From Marinicella marina (GTDB taxonomy: Bacteria > Pseudomonadota > Gammaproteobacteria > Xanthomonadales > Marinicellaceae), in the NCBI RefSeq assembly GCF_030065545.1, contig NZ_JASJNC010000002.1:124001-188000 (forward strand): a stretch of DNA of 64,000 nt. The letters run 5' to 3'. The translations under genes were made by a program, and so were the position numbers. This document shows, in pieces, positions 34,673 through 44,612 of the stretch (the stretch's first letter is position 1; the number at the start of each line of letters is the position of its first letter). Below the pieces are notes generated by a model that saw only the letters and a list, made by a program, of their open reading frames with translations, was not told the origin of the DNA and made no database searches.

Positions 34673-35419
34673 GTGGCCATTAAAACCCCTAAATACGTGA
34701 TACTGAACGCGGATAAAAAACCTTCTTTTATTCGTGCGCATTGGTTGTTGGTTTCTTTGCTGGGTTTGGCCGTGGTGACATTTTTGTTGGGTCGATACAG
34801 TCACTTGGGTGTATTGCAAGCATTCAAAGGACAAAAAACCACCTGGGTTGAGGTCAACCAACAACTCACTGAACAAAACGAAGCCAATCAAAAAACCATC
34901 AGCCAACTGCAAACAGCGGTTAAAATCAAAGAACAAGCGATTTTAGAACTGCAACAAAACATGAACAGCATCAGTGATGACAACGCTGCCTTGAAAGCTG
35001 AGTTGTCGTTTTATGAGAACCTCCTCAGCCACAAAGATGAAATCAAGAAACTTAGGGTGTTTGAGGTGACGGCGGAACCGCTGGCTGAGTTGTATCAGCT
35101 TAAAGTGGTTTTGGCGCAAAAACTACAACGGGCGAATGTGGTCAAGGGCCAATTGGCACTGAAATTAAAGGGTATCAAAGATGATGCAGGCCAGACCATT
35201 GATTTGGTTGAGCAGTTTGATTTAGAAAATGATTTTGAATTCAAATATTTTCAAATCAAAAAATACGCATTCAGTTTGCCCAAAGGTTTTAATCCCACCA
35301 TGCTTTTAGTAGAATTGAAAAGCAATAAAAAAGTGATTTCAGAGGAATTTCAGTGGTCTGAAATCGCAGGTGGTTCTGCCCAAGAACTGAATGACGACAT
35401 CATTGTGACGCAAAATTAA
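34673..35419 (+). CDS. Membrane-anchored coiled-coil protein, DUF6776-like
   Basis: 248 residues: a cytoplasmic N-terminus, one TM (about 22-42, AHWLLVSLLGLAVVTFLLG), a coiled coil (about 58-115) and a periplasmic beta-rich domain (FEVTAEPLAELYQLKVVLAQK to KVISEEFQWSEI). This layout matches the DUF6776 family found upstream of bactofilins in gammaproteobacteria. The start is GTG 34673; no ATG occurs before residue 95. Probably a cell-envelope or shape factor acting with the next gene's bactofilin, which is inference from linkage. Confidence 0.8.
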   Translation: MAIKTPKYVILNADKKPSFIRAHWLLVSLLGLAVVTFLLGRYSHLGVLQAFKGQKTTWVEVNQQLTEQNEANQKTISQLQTAVKIKEQAILELQQNMNSISDDNAALKAELSFYENLLSHKDEIKKLRVFEVTAEPLAELYQLKVVLAQKLQRANVVKGQLALKLKGIKDDAGQTIDLVEQFDLENDFEFKYFQIKKYAFSLPKGFNPTMLLVELKSNKKVISEEFQWSEIAGGSAQELNDDIIVTQN

Positions 35420-35445
35420 ATCATTGATACAAATTTGGAAACAGT

Positions 35446-35871
35446 ATGTTTGGCTCAAAAAACAACAAAGAAAATATTATGGCAAATAACAATCAGGTAA
35501 ATAACGTAGATACCATCATCAGCCAAGAAACTCAGATCAAAGGGGATGTTTCATTCTCTGGCACCATGCATTTATTGGGTCGGGTCGAAGGTTCGATTAC
35601 ATCAGAAACTGATAATGACATGTTGGTCATCAGCGAAACAGGCAGTGTCAATGGTTCCATTAAGACTGGTAACTTGGACATCAATGGCACCGTTGAAGGT
35701 GACATCACTGTTACCAGCAAGATGGAAGTGTCATCAAAGGCACGCATCAATGGCAACATTTATTACGTCAACATTGAGATGGAAACAGGTTCCCAAGTCA
35801 ATGGACAATTAATTTACCAAGGCGGCGAAATAACCCCTTTGGTCAATAAAAAAGCAGAGAAGAATGAGTAG
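35446..35871 (+). CDS. Bactofilin
   Basis: A self-polymerising cytoskeletal protein of 141 residues. The central right-handed beta-helix shows the family's short Gly-rich turns: [43 protein letters not shown] and [24 protein letters not shown]. The N- and C-terminal tails are polar and disordered. It lies 26 nt after the coiled-coil gene and overlaps erpA by 8 bases. Confidence 0.93.
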   Translation: MFGSKNNKENIMANNNQVNNVDTIISQETQIKGDVSFSGTMHLLGRVEGSITSETDNDMLVISETGSVNGSIKTGNLDINGTVEGDITVTSKMEVSSKARINGNIYYVNIEMETGSQVNGQLIYQGGEITPLVNKKAEKNE

Positions 35872-36199
35872 TAATCAAATACATTTATCAGGCGCTGCAG
35901 CCAATAAAATCAATCAGCTGGTTCTGGAAGAAATGAATCCTGATTTAAAATTCAGGGTGTACATCATTGGCGGTGGTTGTTCGGGGTTTCAATACGGTTT
36001 TGCCTTTGAGGAAGAACAAACCGACGGTGACATGATCATGGAAGAACATGGCGTACAAATGATGGTCGATCCGATGAGTTTTCCTTATTTGATGGGGTCA
36101 ACCGTTGATTTTCTTGAGGATTTACAGGGTTCTCGATTTGTGGTCAGTAACCCCAACGCCAAGTCCACTTGCGGTTGTGGCAGTTCCTTTGCCATATGA
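35864..36199 (+). CDS. erpA: Iron-sulfur cluster insertion protein ErpA
   Basis: An A-type Fe-S carrier of 111 residues that delivers clusters to apoproteins. The three ligand cysteines are in [11 protein letters not shown] and the C-terminal [14 protein letters not shown]-like FRVYIIGGG and [16 protein letters not shown] are family signatures. The start is within the end of the bactofilin gene and the stop overlaps the nudC start (ATGA), so the three are co-translated. Confidence 0.95.
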   Translation: MSSNQIHLSGAAANKINQLVLEEMNPDLKFRVYIIGGGCSGFQYGFAFEEEQTDGDMIMEEHGVQMMVDPMSFPYLMGSTVDFLEDLQGSRFVVSNPNAKSTCGCGSSFAI

Positions 36200-37080
36200 G
36201 TTCTGATCAAATACATTTCATTCGAACCGAGTTGGATCGTTGTGCCAATATGCGCGAACAAAAGCAACGCATCAATCAACTGCGGAAGTTCAAAACTTGT
36301 CATTACGTACCTGTCTACAAGGGCAACCACATCTATCCTGACTCTGACGATCAGTTTTACATTTCAAAACAGCCATTGGGTGCCGAGAAGCACCAAAGTT
36401 TTTTAGGTATCTTAGAAGATGAGTTGTGGTTCAGCTGCAGTCTGACTGAAAAAGAGGCCTTGGCACTGGAATCTCAATTGGATTGTCATTTCGAATCCAT
36501 TCGTCAGTACGCCATGGTTTTGGCCGATGATTTGGCCCACATTGCTTTGTATTCGCGCGGTCTTGATTTGTGGCAGCGCCGCAAAAAATACTGCTCGGTC
36601 TGTGGCACTGAAAATCACTTGGAAAGTTCAGGGCATAAGATGGTTTGTGAAAATGGCCATGAACAATTTCCAAGGATTGAACCAGCGGTCATTGTGTTGG
36701 TGACCAAAGGTGATCAATGCTTATTGGGCAGAAAGCATTCTTGGCCGCCCAATGTCTATTCGACCTTGGCAGGATTTGTTGAAGCGGGTGAGTCGATTGA
36801 AGATTCGGTGCACCGTGAAATCTATGAAGAGTCCAACGTACGCATCAAAGACGTAACTTATTTTGGCTCTCAACCATGGCCATTTCCATCATCATTGATG
36901 CTGGCATTCAATGCAGAGGCTGTTTCAGATGATATTCGCTTGGATGATGAGATGGAAGATGTACGCTGGTTCAGTAAAGAAGAACTTTTGAAATGGTCGA
37001 AAGATGGCTCCATCATCTTATCGCCCAGGTTCACTGTGGCCAATAACCTCATCAGTAATTTCCTGGGCCAAAGGATTTGA
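36196..37080 (+). CDS. nudC: NAD+ diphosphatase / NAD-RNA decapping hydrolase NudC
   Basis: Hydrolyses NAD(H) and removes NAD caps from RNA. 294 residues. The zinc site is CSVCG followed by VCENGH, where the fourth E. coli Cys is replaced, probably by His. The Nudix box runs [21 protein letters not shown] (with Ser for the usual Gly after EE). The NudC-specific [11 protein letters not shown] follows. ATG 36196 overlaps the erpA stop. Confidence 0.94.
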   Translation: MSSDQIHFIRTELDRCANMREQKQRINQLRKFKTCHYVPVYKGNHIYPDSDDQFYISKQPLGAEKHQSFLGILEDELWFSCSLTEKEALALESQLDCHFESIRQYAMVLADDLAHIALYSRGLDLWQRRKKYCSVCGTENHLESSGHKMVCENGHEQFPRIEPAVIVLVTKGDQCLLGRKHSWPPNVYSTLAGFVEAGESIEDSVHREIYEESNVRIKDVTYFGSQPWPFPSSLMLAFNAEAVSDDIRLDDEMEDVRWFSKEELLKWSKDGSIILSPRFTVANNLISNFLGQRI

Positions 37081-37122
37081 TGTCTATTATGACTTCCAAA
37101 TCATTTTCAGCAGGATATTTGT

Positions 37123-37938
37123 TTGCCTGAATTACCCGAGGTTGAGACCACACTCAAAGGTGTGACGCCGTGGACTTTAGGTGAGCGCATCAGCGCCATA
37201 AAAGTACACAATGCATCCCTGCGATGGCCCATTCCTGAAGCGGTTAATAACTTGCAAGGTCTGACCATCAGAAGGGTATACAGGCGTGCTAAGTACCTCT
37301 TGTTTGAACTCTCAGATGGACAACATTTAATGATTCATTTGGGCATGTCAGGTGTGATTAGGGTGGTTTCCCAGCAGGCCGAGTTACTCAAACATGATCA
37401 CTTTGAAATGTATTTATCCAATCAACGAGTGATGCGGTTGAATGACCCACGGCGTTTTGGTTGTGTGTTGTTGGTGGGCAAAGAACCGAATAAACACGTG
37501 TTACTGGAAAAGCTCGGTCCAGAACCGCTCACCGATGAATTTGATGGCCTCTGGTTGAAAACCTTGTCCAAAGATAAAAAAGGCCCGGTGAAAAACTTCA
37601 TCATGAATAATCATGTGGTGGTTGGTGTGGGTAATATCTATGCAGCTGAATCATTATTTTTATCAGGCATTCATCCCAAACGATCAGCTAGAAACATCTC
37701 CTTGAAACGTTATGAAAAACTGGCCAAAAATATCAAGAAAGTGCTGTCTCAAGCCATCACCGCTGGCGGCACCACACTCAATGACTTCAAGAACACCGAC
37801 GGCAAGCCAGGTTATTTTAAACAAGAGTTGAATGTTTATGGCAGGGCGGGAGCGCCATGTGTGCAATGTGGCCGAGCCATTAAAAACTTGGTCATCGGGC
37901 AGCGTGCCAGTTGTTATTGTGGTAATTGTCAAACCTGA
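37123..37938 (+). CDS. mutM: Formamidopyrimidine-DNA glycosylase (Fpg/MutM)
   Basis: A bifunctional glycosylase/AP lyase that excises 8-oxoguanine. 271 residues. The start is TTG 37123, fixed by the catalytic N-terminal PELPEVETT (Pro1 after Met removal) and AGGA 7 nt upstream. RAKYLLFEL (catalytic Lys), MIHLGMSG, NDPRRFG and VGVGNIYAAE are present. The C-terminal zinc finger reads CVQCG...CYCGNC. Confidence 0.95.
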   Translation: MPELPEVETTLKGVTPWTLGERISAIKVHNASLRWPIPEAVNNLQGLTIRRVYRRAKYLLFELSDGQHLMIHLGMSGVIRVVSQQAELLKHDHFEMYLSNQRVMRLNDPRRFGCVLLVGKEPNKHVLLEKLGPEPLTDEFDGLWLKTLSKDKKGPVKNFIMNNHVVVGVGNIYAAESLFLSGIHPKRSARNISLKRYEKLAKNIKKVLSQAITAGGTTLNDFKNTDGKPGYFKQELNVYGRAGAPCVQCGRAIKNLVIGQRASCYCGNCQT

Positions 37939-38081
37939 GAGGTTCCGCCATTGGCGTTTACTTCTGATCATTGAGTCTGGGGAGCAATTTGATTGAACCC
38001 TAAGCCATGTTGTTGCTTGTATTGACTGGGTTATTTGGTTAATATCAATGATATGAAAGGGTATATAATAAGGAAAAGGGG

Positions 38082-40835
38082 ATGAAAAACTGGCCCAAAT
38101 GGATTGGCATTAATATCATCATAGGTTGTGTGTTTGCGGCGTTTTGTTATGTGGCCAGTCAATACATGATCAGACCCACGCTTTCTATTTCGATTTGGCC
38201 CGCAGCTGGACTCGGTGTTGGGGTGATACTGATATGGGGTAAAAAAGCCATTCCTGGCATCATGCTGGGTGAAATACTCAACAGCATCATTCTGTATAAC
38301 ATTCACATCGATTTTGGTTGGGATAAGTCTTCCTTGTATGATGTGCTGCTGTTGCTGAATAACTTCTTCCGGCCTATTTTTGCGGGCATGTTGGCACGTC
38401 ATGTGATGGGGCACGCACCCCACCTGGTTCAGGTCAAAGACATCCTTAAGTTTTTCACCTTTGGGGCCTTGATACCGTGCTTCATTTCCACCGTTATTTT
38501 TGTTATTCTGCTCAGTGGGGCAGGGTTTTATGGTGCCGATGATTTCTTTAGCAAAGGCGTCTTGTGGTATTTGGGCGACATCATGAGTGTGTTGATTTTT
38601 ACCCCAATCCTGATGTCATTTTTCGCGCGACCGAGGCGCATGTGGCAACCACGTATTTTTAATGTTGCTTTGCCTATTCTGGCTGGCTTTATCATGGTGT
38701 TTTTGTTGTTTAACTCATTCAAGGGCTATGAGGAACGGCGCATCAATGAGTTGGTTAAAACACACCTGAACTACATCATTCATCAGAGCCAGTCACAGGC
38801 CACGAATTATCAAGCAATGGTAGATTTCATTGAAACGGAAGCCGAAGCAATGAATTTAGATGATTTCAAAATCAGCATTGCCAAAGCGGTTGCAGATGGT
38901 TATGAAATTGAGTACCAAAGTAAGGATGTGGTGACCAGGCGTTACGATGATTATTCTCAATCGGCTTTGTTTTCAGTCAACGGGGAACGTTTTGAGTTAT
39001 CAATCGTCCCCACACCGGCATATTTTAATCGTGATTCTACCTGGGGCCTGTGGTTGACGTTGTTGATTGCTTTGGCTTTCACTGGTTTCATCGGCGTGGG
39101 CATGCTGGCATTGACTGGGCGGCATGTGATTGTGGCCCGTGAAGTGAAAGAGCGAACCTTGCAGTTAAACATGATCAACAGACAGTTACAGGAACGCAAC
39201 TCAGATTACCAAAGAATCATTGAAAACCAGCCGGTTATTTTTTGGAAAGTGGACATGGGGCTGGATAAGGTCACATTTGTCAGTCAGGAGGCTGAAGCCA
39301 TTTTGGGCTATTCCATAGATCAATGGCTTAATGAGCCTCATTTCTTTTCAAATAAAATTCACCATGATGATTTGACCATGGTTAAAGATACCATGCATTC
39401 TTTGGGAAAGAAGCGCACGCACGGTGAAATTGAATACCGAATTTTGCATGCCGATGGTCAGTACAGGTGGTTTCGAGATGTGTTGAATAAACCGGATGAT
39501 GAGGATGTGAATCAAGTCATCATGGGCATGCTGATTGACATCACTGCAGAAAAGAATGACGCAGAAAAAATTCATCATTTGGCATTCCATGATTATTTAA
39601 CTCAACTACCCAATCGACAGCAGTTTCAAAATGTCTTGAACCAACTGATCATTAAAGGACTTGACGAGGGTCATTATGGTGCGATGCTGTTTCTAGACAT
39701 GGATCGTTTTAAAGTGTTGAATGATGCTTTGGGGCATCACTTTGGTGATCAGTTGTTGCTTAAAATTGCTGCCAGACTAAAAAGTTTTCAAGACGATTTT
39801 AAAGTGATGGCCAGGTTTGGTGGGGATGAATTTGTGCTGGCGACTGATTGTGATTACCAGAACCAGAATGATGCAGCCGTCCAAATCATCATGTTGGCTG
39901 AAAAAATCATCACCCGCTTGGCCGAACCTTATAACATCAATAACCAACAGCATGTTTGTACTGTCAGTATGGGAATCAGTGTCTATCCCTTTGAGCAAGC
40001 CACAGTTAATGATGTCATCAGACAAGCCGATGTGGCCATGTACCGTTCCAAAGAACAGGGCCGCAATCAAGTGACCATGTACCATACCAGCATGAAGAAA
40101 GAGAACGACAAAATGCTTTATGTGGAACAGGTGTTGCGCAATGCAGTCAGTAACGACAGCTTTATTTTAAAATACCAGCCAATTGTTAATGTCGAAAGGG
40201 AAATCATCTGTTTTGAATCACTGATTCGTATTTTTAATGAACAACAAACCATGTTTCCAGATGACTTCATTCCAGTGGCTGAGGACACTGATTTGATTCA
40301 ACCTGTCGGGCGTTGGGTGATTTCCAATGCCTGCCTTAAAATCATGGATTGTCACCACAATGTTTCGGTGAACGTCAGTTCTAAACAATTCCACCAACAA
40401 GGATTCATCAAATACATTGAACAAATTCTTAAAAGATTTAATGTGGGCGAGGGGCGTTTAACCATTGAATTGACCGAAGGTGTCGTGGTGGGTAATTTGA
40501 ATGAAATTCAGTACAAATTTCAACGCCTCAAGGAAATGGGCGTATTGATTGCGATTGATGATTTTGGCACCGGTTATTCATCACTCGAGTATCTGCGTCA
40601 GCTACCGATTGATTACTTAAAAATTGACAAAAGTTTTGTCACAGATTTGAACAACGATGAGTCCTCACGAGTGATTATTGAAACCATCATTTCTATGGCT
40701 AAACACCTTAACCTACAAACCGTGGCTGAGGGAGTTGAGACAGAGGAACAATTTACCGTGTTAAAACAAATTGGCTGTGATTTGTTCCAAGGCTATTTGT
40801 TCGGCAAGCCGGGTGACTTCATCATCAACCATTGA
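38082..40835 (+). CDS. MASE1-PAS-GGDEF-EAL cyclic-di-GMP signalling protein
   Basis: A 917-residue inner-membrane sensor. Residues about 1-215 form a MASE1-type multi-TM domain (RPTLSISIWPAAGLGVGVIL, GDIMSVLIFTPIL), followed by a periplasmic-like loop and another TM near 325. A PAS domain (about 380-500: IENQPVIFWKVDMG, EYRILHADGQYRWFRD) precedes GGDEF (580-584, intact RFGGDEF) and EAL. The EAL domain has FESLIRI in place of EAL, then NVSSKQF, LTEG, AIDDFGTGYSSL, LKIDKSF and AEGVETEEQ. Both cyclase and phosphodiesterase sites look usable; no RxxD inhibitory site is visible before GGDEF. Confidence 0.95.
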   Translation: MKNWPKWIGINIIIGCVFAAFCYVASQYMIRPTLSISIWPAAGLGVGVILIWGKKAIPGIMLGEILNSIILYNIHIDFGWDKSSLYDVLLLLNNFFRPIFAGMLARHVMGHAPHLVQVKDILKFFTFGALIPCFISTVIFVILLSGAGFYGADDFFSKGVLWYLGDIMSVLIFTPILMSFFARPRRMWQPRIFNVALPILAGFIMVFLLFNSFKGYEERRINELVKTHLNYIIHQSQSQATNYQAMVDFIETEAEAMNLDDFKISIAKAVADGYEIEYQSKDVVTRRYDDYSQSALFSVNGERFELSIVPTPAYFNRDSTWGLWLTLLIALAFTGFIGVGMLALTGRHVIVAREVKERTLQLNMINRQLQERNSDYQRIIENQPVIFWKVDMGLDKVTFVSQEAEAILGYSIDQWLNEPHFFSNKIHHDDLTMVKDTMHSLGKKRTHGEIEYRILHADGQYRWFRDVLNKPDDEDVNQVIMGMLIDITAEKNDAEKIHHLAFHDYLTQLPNRQQFQNVLNQLIIKGLDEGHYGAMLFLDMDRFKVLNDALGHHFGDQLLLKIAARLKSFQDDFKVMARFGGDEFVLATDCDYQNQNDAAVQIIMLAEKIITRLAEPYNINNQQHVCTVSMGISVYPFEQATVNDVIRQADVAMYRSKEQGRNQVTMYHTSMKKENDKMLYVEQVLRNAVSNDSFILKYQPIVNVEREIICFESLIRIFNEQQTMFPDDFIPVAEDTDLIQPVGRWVISNACLKIMDCHHNVSVNVSSKQFHQQGFIKYIEQILKRFNVGEGRLTIELTEGVVVGNLNEIQYKFQRLKEMGVLIAIDDFGTGYSSLEYLRQLPIDYLKIDKSFVTDLNNDESSRVIIETIISMAKHLNLQTVAEGVETEEQFTVLKQIGCDLFQGYLFGKPGDFIINH

Positions 40836-40855
40836 GTTTAATAAGCATTAAACTT
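40834..40855 (+). terminator. Weak terminator-like hairpin after the GGDEF-EAL gene
   Basis: AGTTTAAT (40835-40842), loop AAGC, ATTAAACT (40847-40854): a perfect 8-bp but AT-rich stem starting at the stop codon, with a T run about 10 nt later. Terminator function is doubtful. Confidence 0.3.
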
Positions 40856-40915
40856 GAAATGAATTTTTTTTTGCCTATGATGAGTCAATTGTTCTAATCA
40901 GATGAGTTTTTATCT

Positions 40916-42892
40916 TTGCTTAATCCCCCTCAAAAAGCGGCAGTAGAATCAGTCAATTATCCGTTGTTGGTGTTGGCAGGTGCTGGTTGTGGTAAAACCC
41001 GCGTGATCACAGAAAAAATGGCCCATTTGGTGCGGGTTGACTATTGTTTACCTGAACAAATTTTCGCCATCACATTCACCAACAAAGCAGCCAAGGAGAT
41101 GCATGCCAGGGCGGTCAAACTGGTCAGTGGTGGCGATGCACTGAACATTTCTACCTTCCATGCGCTGGGCTTGCGCATTTTGCAGCAAGAAGCTGAGCAC
41201 ACGCCCTACCACCGAGGTTTCAGTATTTTGGACACTTCAGAATGTCAGAAAGTACTGCAGGGATTATTACCCAAAGGCATTAAAAAAGACGTGGCCAATC
41301 AATTGCAGTGGCAGATATCAGGTTGGAAAAATGCCGCATTGAAACCCAATGAGGTGGTCTCAAAAGTGCCGGTCGCAGTTGAAATTTATCAGCATTACCT
41401 CGATTACATGGTGAGTATCAATGCGATGGATTTTGATGACTTGATTCTTCAGCCATTGTGGCTTTTGAGTCAGTCTTCAGCTGTTTTAAGTCGCTGGCAA
41501 AGTAAAATCAAATACATGCTGGTTGATGAGTACCAAGACACCAATGCCAGCCAATACCAACTGCTAAAAATGCTCATGGGTAGTGGGCAGCATTTGACTT
41601 GTGTGGGCGATGATGACCAATCAATTTATGGTTGGCGTGGCGCGCAAGCAGAAAATTTGCAATTACTGCAACAAGATTTTACCGGCTTGAAAGTGGTTAA
41701 ACTTGAGCAAAATTACCGCTCAACCAGCACCATTCTCTCCGCCGCCAATGCAGTGATCAAAAATAACCCACACCCCATTGAAAAGAAAATTTGGAGTGAC
41801 TTGGGCGAAGGTGACCCCATTCAAATTTTGGCCTACCCCAATGCCGAAACAGAAGCCGAACAAGTCATTGCTGATATCAGGTTCAATCAACGAGCCAATC
41901 AAAAAAACTTCAATGATTTCGCTATTTTATACCGCTCAAACCACCAGGCCAAATTGTTGGAACAAGCCTTACGCATGAATGATGTGCCCTATCACATGTC
42001 TGGCGGTCGTTCATTTTTTGATTACAGTGAAATCAAAGACGTGATGGCATACATTCGTTTGTTGGCGAATCCACGTGACAATGCAGCTTTTTTGCGGGTA
42101 ATAAACACGCCAAAACGCGGTATTGGCATGCAAACTGTGCAACACATTTCAGCGGCAGCCAAGGGCATCGGTCAATCATTTCTGGCAGCCAGTAAAAATG
42201 CTCAAGTGCTACAAGGACTGCCCGCCGCTGCACAGGATAGAGTCAAAGCATTTACCAGTCTGATTCATCAACACCAAAAAATGCAGCATTCAGCAGAAAA
42301 AGTGATCTCATCATTGCTGCAGCAAATCGACTACATCAGTTATGTCAGTCAATCTGCTAATAATAAGTTAGCCAAGATGAACAAAACCAAACTGGTTCAA
42401 GATTTCATTAAATGGATTGATGCTTTGGGGCGTGACCAACATTTAGCCATTGATGAATTGCTTAACTATTTATCACTGCAAACCTCGCAAGAAGACGATA
42501 ACCAAGAGGATGCGGTGCGCATGATGACTTTACATGCTGCCAAAGGCTTGGAATTTGAACATGTTTACTTGGTTGGAGTTGAGGAGGGTATATTGCCTCA
42601 TGCCAACTCTCTGGAGGAGTCAGAAACTGAGGACGATGCGGTGGAAGAAGAGCGCCGCTTGATGTACGTTGGCATGACCAGAGCCATGCAGCAGTTAAAG
42701 ATTTCTTTTGTCAAAAAACGCAAAAAACGTTTCGCCGATGACAACACCGCAAGTTACTCTGGCGCGAGTCGGTTCTTGGATGAAATACCGCATGAATTAA
42801 GTAATGGTCACCCCAAAGTGAAAAAAACCGCAGCAGAACAACAAGCCAGCAACAAAAGCAACTTCGCGGCAATCAAAGCCATGCTGGAATGA
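40916..42892 (+). CDS. rep: ATP-dependent DNA helicase Rep
   Basis: A 3'-5' superfamily 1 helicase that helps replication forks past obstacles. 658 residues (E. coli Rep 673). Walker A is AGAGCGKT (21-28), with Cys for the usual Ser. Then ITFTNKAAKEM, STFHALGLRIL, LVDEYQDTN, GDDDQSIYGWRGA, LEQNYRST, MTLHAAKGLEFEHVYLVGVEEG and RRLMYVGMTRA complete motifs Ia-VI. The start is TTG 40916; no in-frame ATG lies upstream near enough. Confidence 0.94.
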   Translation: MLNPPQKAAVESVNYPLLVLAGAGCGKTRVITEKMAHLVRVDYCLPEQIFAITFTNKAAKEMHARAVKLVSGGDALNISTFHALGLRILQQEAEHTPYHRGFSILDTSECQKVLQGLLPKGIKKDVANQLQWQISGWKNAALKPNEVVSKVPVAVEIYQHYLDYMVSINAMDFDDLILQPLWLLSQSSAVLSRWQSKIKYMLVDEYQDTNASQYQLLKMLMGSGQHLTCVGDDDQSIYGWRGAQAENLQLLQQDFTGLKVVKLEQNYRSTSTILSAANAVIKNNPHPIEKKIWSDLGEGDPIQILAYPNAETEAEQVIADIRFNQRANQKNFNDFAILYRSNHQAKLLEQALRMNDVPYHMSGGRSFFDYSEIKDVMAYIRLLANPRDNAAFLRVINTPKRGIGMQTVQHISAAAKGIGQSFLAASKNAQVLQGLPAAAQDRVKAFTSLIHQHQKMQHSAEKVISSLLQQIDYISYVSQSANNKLAKMNKTKLVQDFIKWIDALGRDQHLAIDELLNYLSLQTSQEDDNQEDAVRMMTLHAAKGLEFEHVYLVGVEEGILPHANSLEESETEDDAVEEERRLMYVGMTRAMQQLKISFVKKRKKRFADDNTASYSGASRFLDEIPHELSNGHPKVKKTAAEQQASNKSNFAAIKAMLE

Positions 42893-42894
42893 GC

Positions 42895-43569
42895 TTATGG
42901 TTGTGCTGCTTTGCTGTTGAGCATTTGGGCCCATTGGGCATAGAGAAATTTGGGGTGACTGAGTAAGTTGACTTTTAAATCACCTTTGCGACTGGCCAAA
43001 CATTGGTTGCCCAAACCACCGCCCATGTTCTCATCTGTCAAGTTGATGCAGGGGTCATTGTGTGCCATGTCCATCAATGTGGCAGTGAACTCATTGGGTG
43101 CAATGATAGCTGAGAGCTGTTGGCGCAAAGTACTGGCACACCCCATGTCATTTTGTTCACAAGCCAAAAAGTCTATTTCTGATGGGGCCACCAACAACTC
43201 CTCTCGCTGTAATAAGCGCACTTGTTTGGCTGTTTCTTGGCGGTAGATGGGGTGGACATAAGCCCACAGCAATATGGGCTTGAGGATGTTTTGTTGGGCT
43301 GGGTTGTAATGGTGAAAGTTTTTGATCAGTTTTTGGCTGTTGCTGATCAATTGATAAGGTTGGTTTTTTATTGCCAACATATAGAGGTTAATGATGTTAC
43401 TGTTTTTAACCGACATCGGTAATTGTGCTTTGCTGGCTATGATTTGACTGGTTTCTTGGGCGACCAACGCTGCGATCAACGTTTGTTGACGGTCAACCGG
43501 CGGTTTTACTGGCGCACCACATGCGCTGAGCAATAAAATAAAAAGGCCTGTTGTCAGTATTTTAAGCAT
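42895..43569 (-). CDS. Lipoprotein of unknown function
   Basis: 224 residues. A lipoprotein signal (LKILTTGLFILLLSAC) with Cys17 as the lipidation site. The mature part is alpha-helical, with three Cys in its second half (FLACEQNDMGCAS, NDPCINL). No family recognised. ATG 43569 is preferred over an in-frame GTG at 43578. Convergent with rep (2 nt gap) and divergent from the ECF sigma operon, so its promoter shares that 150-bp region. Confidence 0.75.
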   Translation of the reverse strand: MLKILTTGLFILLLSACGAPVKPPVDRQQTLIAALVAQETSQIIASKAQLPMSVKNSNIINLYMLAIKNQPYQLISNSQKLIKNFHHYNPAQQNILKPILLWAYVHPIYRQETAKQVRLLQREELLVAPSEIDFLACEQNDMGCASTLRQQLSAIIAPNEFTATLMDMAHNDPCINLTDENMGGGLGNQCLASRKGDLKVNLLSHPKFLYAQWAQMLNSKAAQP

Positions 43570-43635
43570 AAAACTCACTATAATTCGGGATAATGCCGAA
43601 GCTTAATATAATTTTGTGTTTATTTTTTAGGTATT

Positions 43636-43660
43636 TGTAACAAAATGGGTAATTAACCGT
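43636..43660 (+). promoter_or_regulatory. Candidate autoregulatory ECF-sigma promoter
   Basis: TGTAAC (43636-43641), 16 nt, CGT (43658-43660) followed by ATT. The AAC -35 and CGT -10 with 16-nt spacing are characteristic of ECF-sigma promoters. It lies 61 nt before the linked sigma-factor gene, as expected for autoregulation. Confidence 0.5.
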
Positions 43661-43721
43661 ATTAAATATTGAAAACAAGGCATCTTGGTCGCAGGGTTAG
43701 ATAATAATAGAGTTATTGGGC

Positions 43722-44213
43722 ATGAGTATTTGGTACCGCTTACAAGTTAATAAGCACCAGCATGGGCTGTATGCCTTGGCACATCAGATGCTGGGCAATC
43801 AACTCGAGGCTGAAGATGTGGTGCAAGATACTTTTATCAAACTGTGGCAAAGGCGAGAAAAAGGTGGCAAGTTTGAAAAAGCTTGGCTCTACAAAGTAAC
43901 CAGAAACCAATGTTTGGATATCATACGTCGACGCAAGCACGCCAATGAATACCAGCTGGCAGCTGCCGCAGGCAGTGATGTGTCTCCCTCATCGGTGGAT
44001 GTGGTGCTGAATGATGAACTCTCTGGTGAGATTGGTAAAGCCATCAACCAGTTAGATGAACCTTATCAATCACTGTTGGTGATGCGTGAGGTGAATGGCT
44101 TAAGTTATCAGGTGTTGGCCGACGCCTTGGATTTGAGTTTATCGCAAACCAAAGTGTATTTACACAGGGCCAGAAAACAACTTAAAGAAAGTTTGGAAAA
44201 AACATATGCGTAA
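43722..44213 (+). CDS. ECF-type RNA polymerase sigma factor
   Basis: 163 residues: sigma region 2 (YALAHQMLGNQLEAEDVVQDTFIKLWQRR, then WLYKVTRNQCLDIIRRRK) and region 4 (LDEPYQSLLVMREVNGLSYQVLADALDLSLSQTKVYLHRARKQL, family-typical) with a short linker. Directs RNA polymerase to a stress or envelope regulon not identifiable here. ATG 43722 lies just after an in-frame TTG. It overlaps the next gene by 8 bases; that gene encodes a probable anti-sigma factor. Confidence 0.92.
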   Translation: MSIWYRLQVNKHQHGLYALAHQMLGNQLEAEDVVQDTFIKLWQRREKGGKFEKAWLYKVTRNQCLDIIRRRKHANEYQLAAAAGSDVSPSSVDVVLNDELSGEIGKAINQLDEPYQSLLVMREVNGLSYQVLADALDLSLSQTKVYLHRARKQLKESLEKTYA

Positions 44214-44601
44214 GCAAAACATAGAACAACAAGTATCGGCAGAATTGACAGACTATTTTGAGCAAGCTCGAAAGGTCAAATGTCCGCCGAGTATGCAACG
44301 TAAGCTTTTTGTCCGTTTGGGCATCACGCCGCGAAAAAACTGGTGGCAAAGTAGTTGGTTTCAACCAGTGCTGGCTTTTTCTTTTGTGGCGGTGTTTTCA
44401 TTGGGCTTGGTGTGGCATCAGAACCAGCAATTTCAGCAACAGCAATTGGCTGATGCTGAACGTGACATGCAAATAGCCATGCACTACATGCAAAAAGTCA
44501 GTACCAAAACGTTGGAAGATGTGAACACCCATGGCATCAAACCAGCCATTATCGTACCAGTTTCCAAGTCAATGTCACAGATGGCCATGACACAGATATA
44601 G
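44206..44601 (+). CDS. Probable membrane anti-sigma factor
   Basis: 131 residues: a cytoplasmic N-terminal helix bundle (QQVSAELTDYFEQARKVKCPPSM), one TM (about 49-65, QPVLAFSFVAVFSLGLVW), then a Gln-rich periplasmic coiled segment. It has no canonical zinc anti-sigma HxxxCxxC motif. Position and overlap with the sigma gene support an anti-sigma role, which is inferred from context. Confidence 0.7.
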   Translation: MRKQNIEQQVSAELTDYFEQARKVKCPPSMQRKLFVRLGITPRKNWWQSSWFQPVLAFSFVAVFSLGLVWHQNQQFQQQQLADAERDMQIAMHYMQKVSTKTLEDVNTHGIKPAIIVPVSKSMSQMAMTQI

Positions 44602-44612
44602 TGGAGTTTAAA

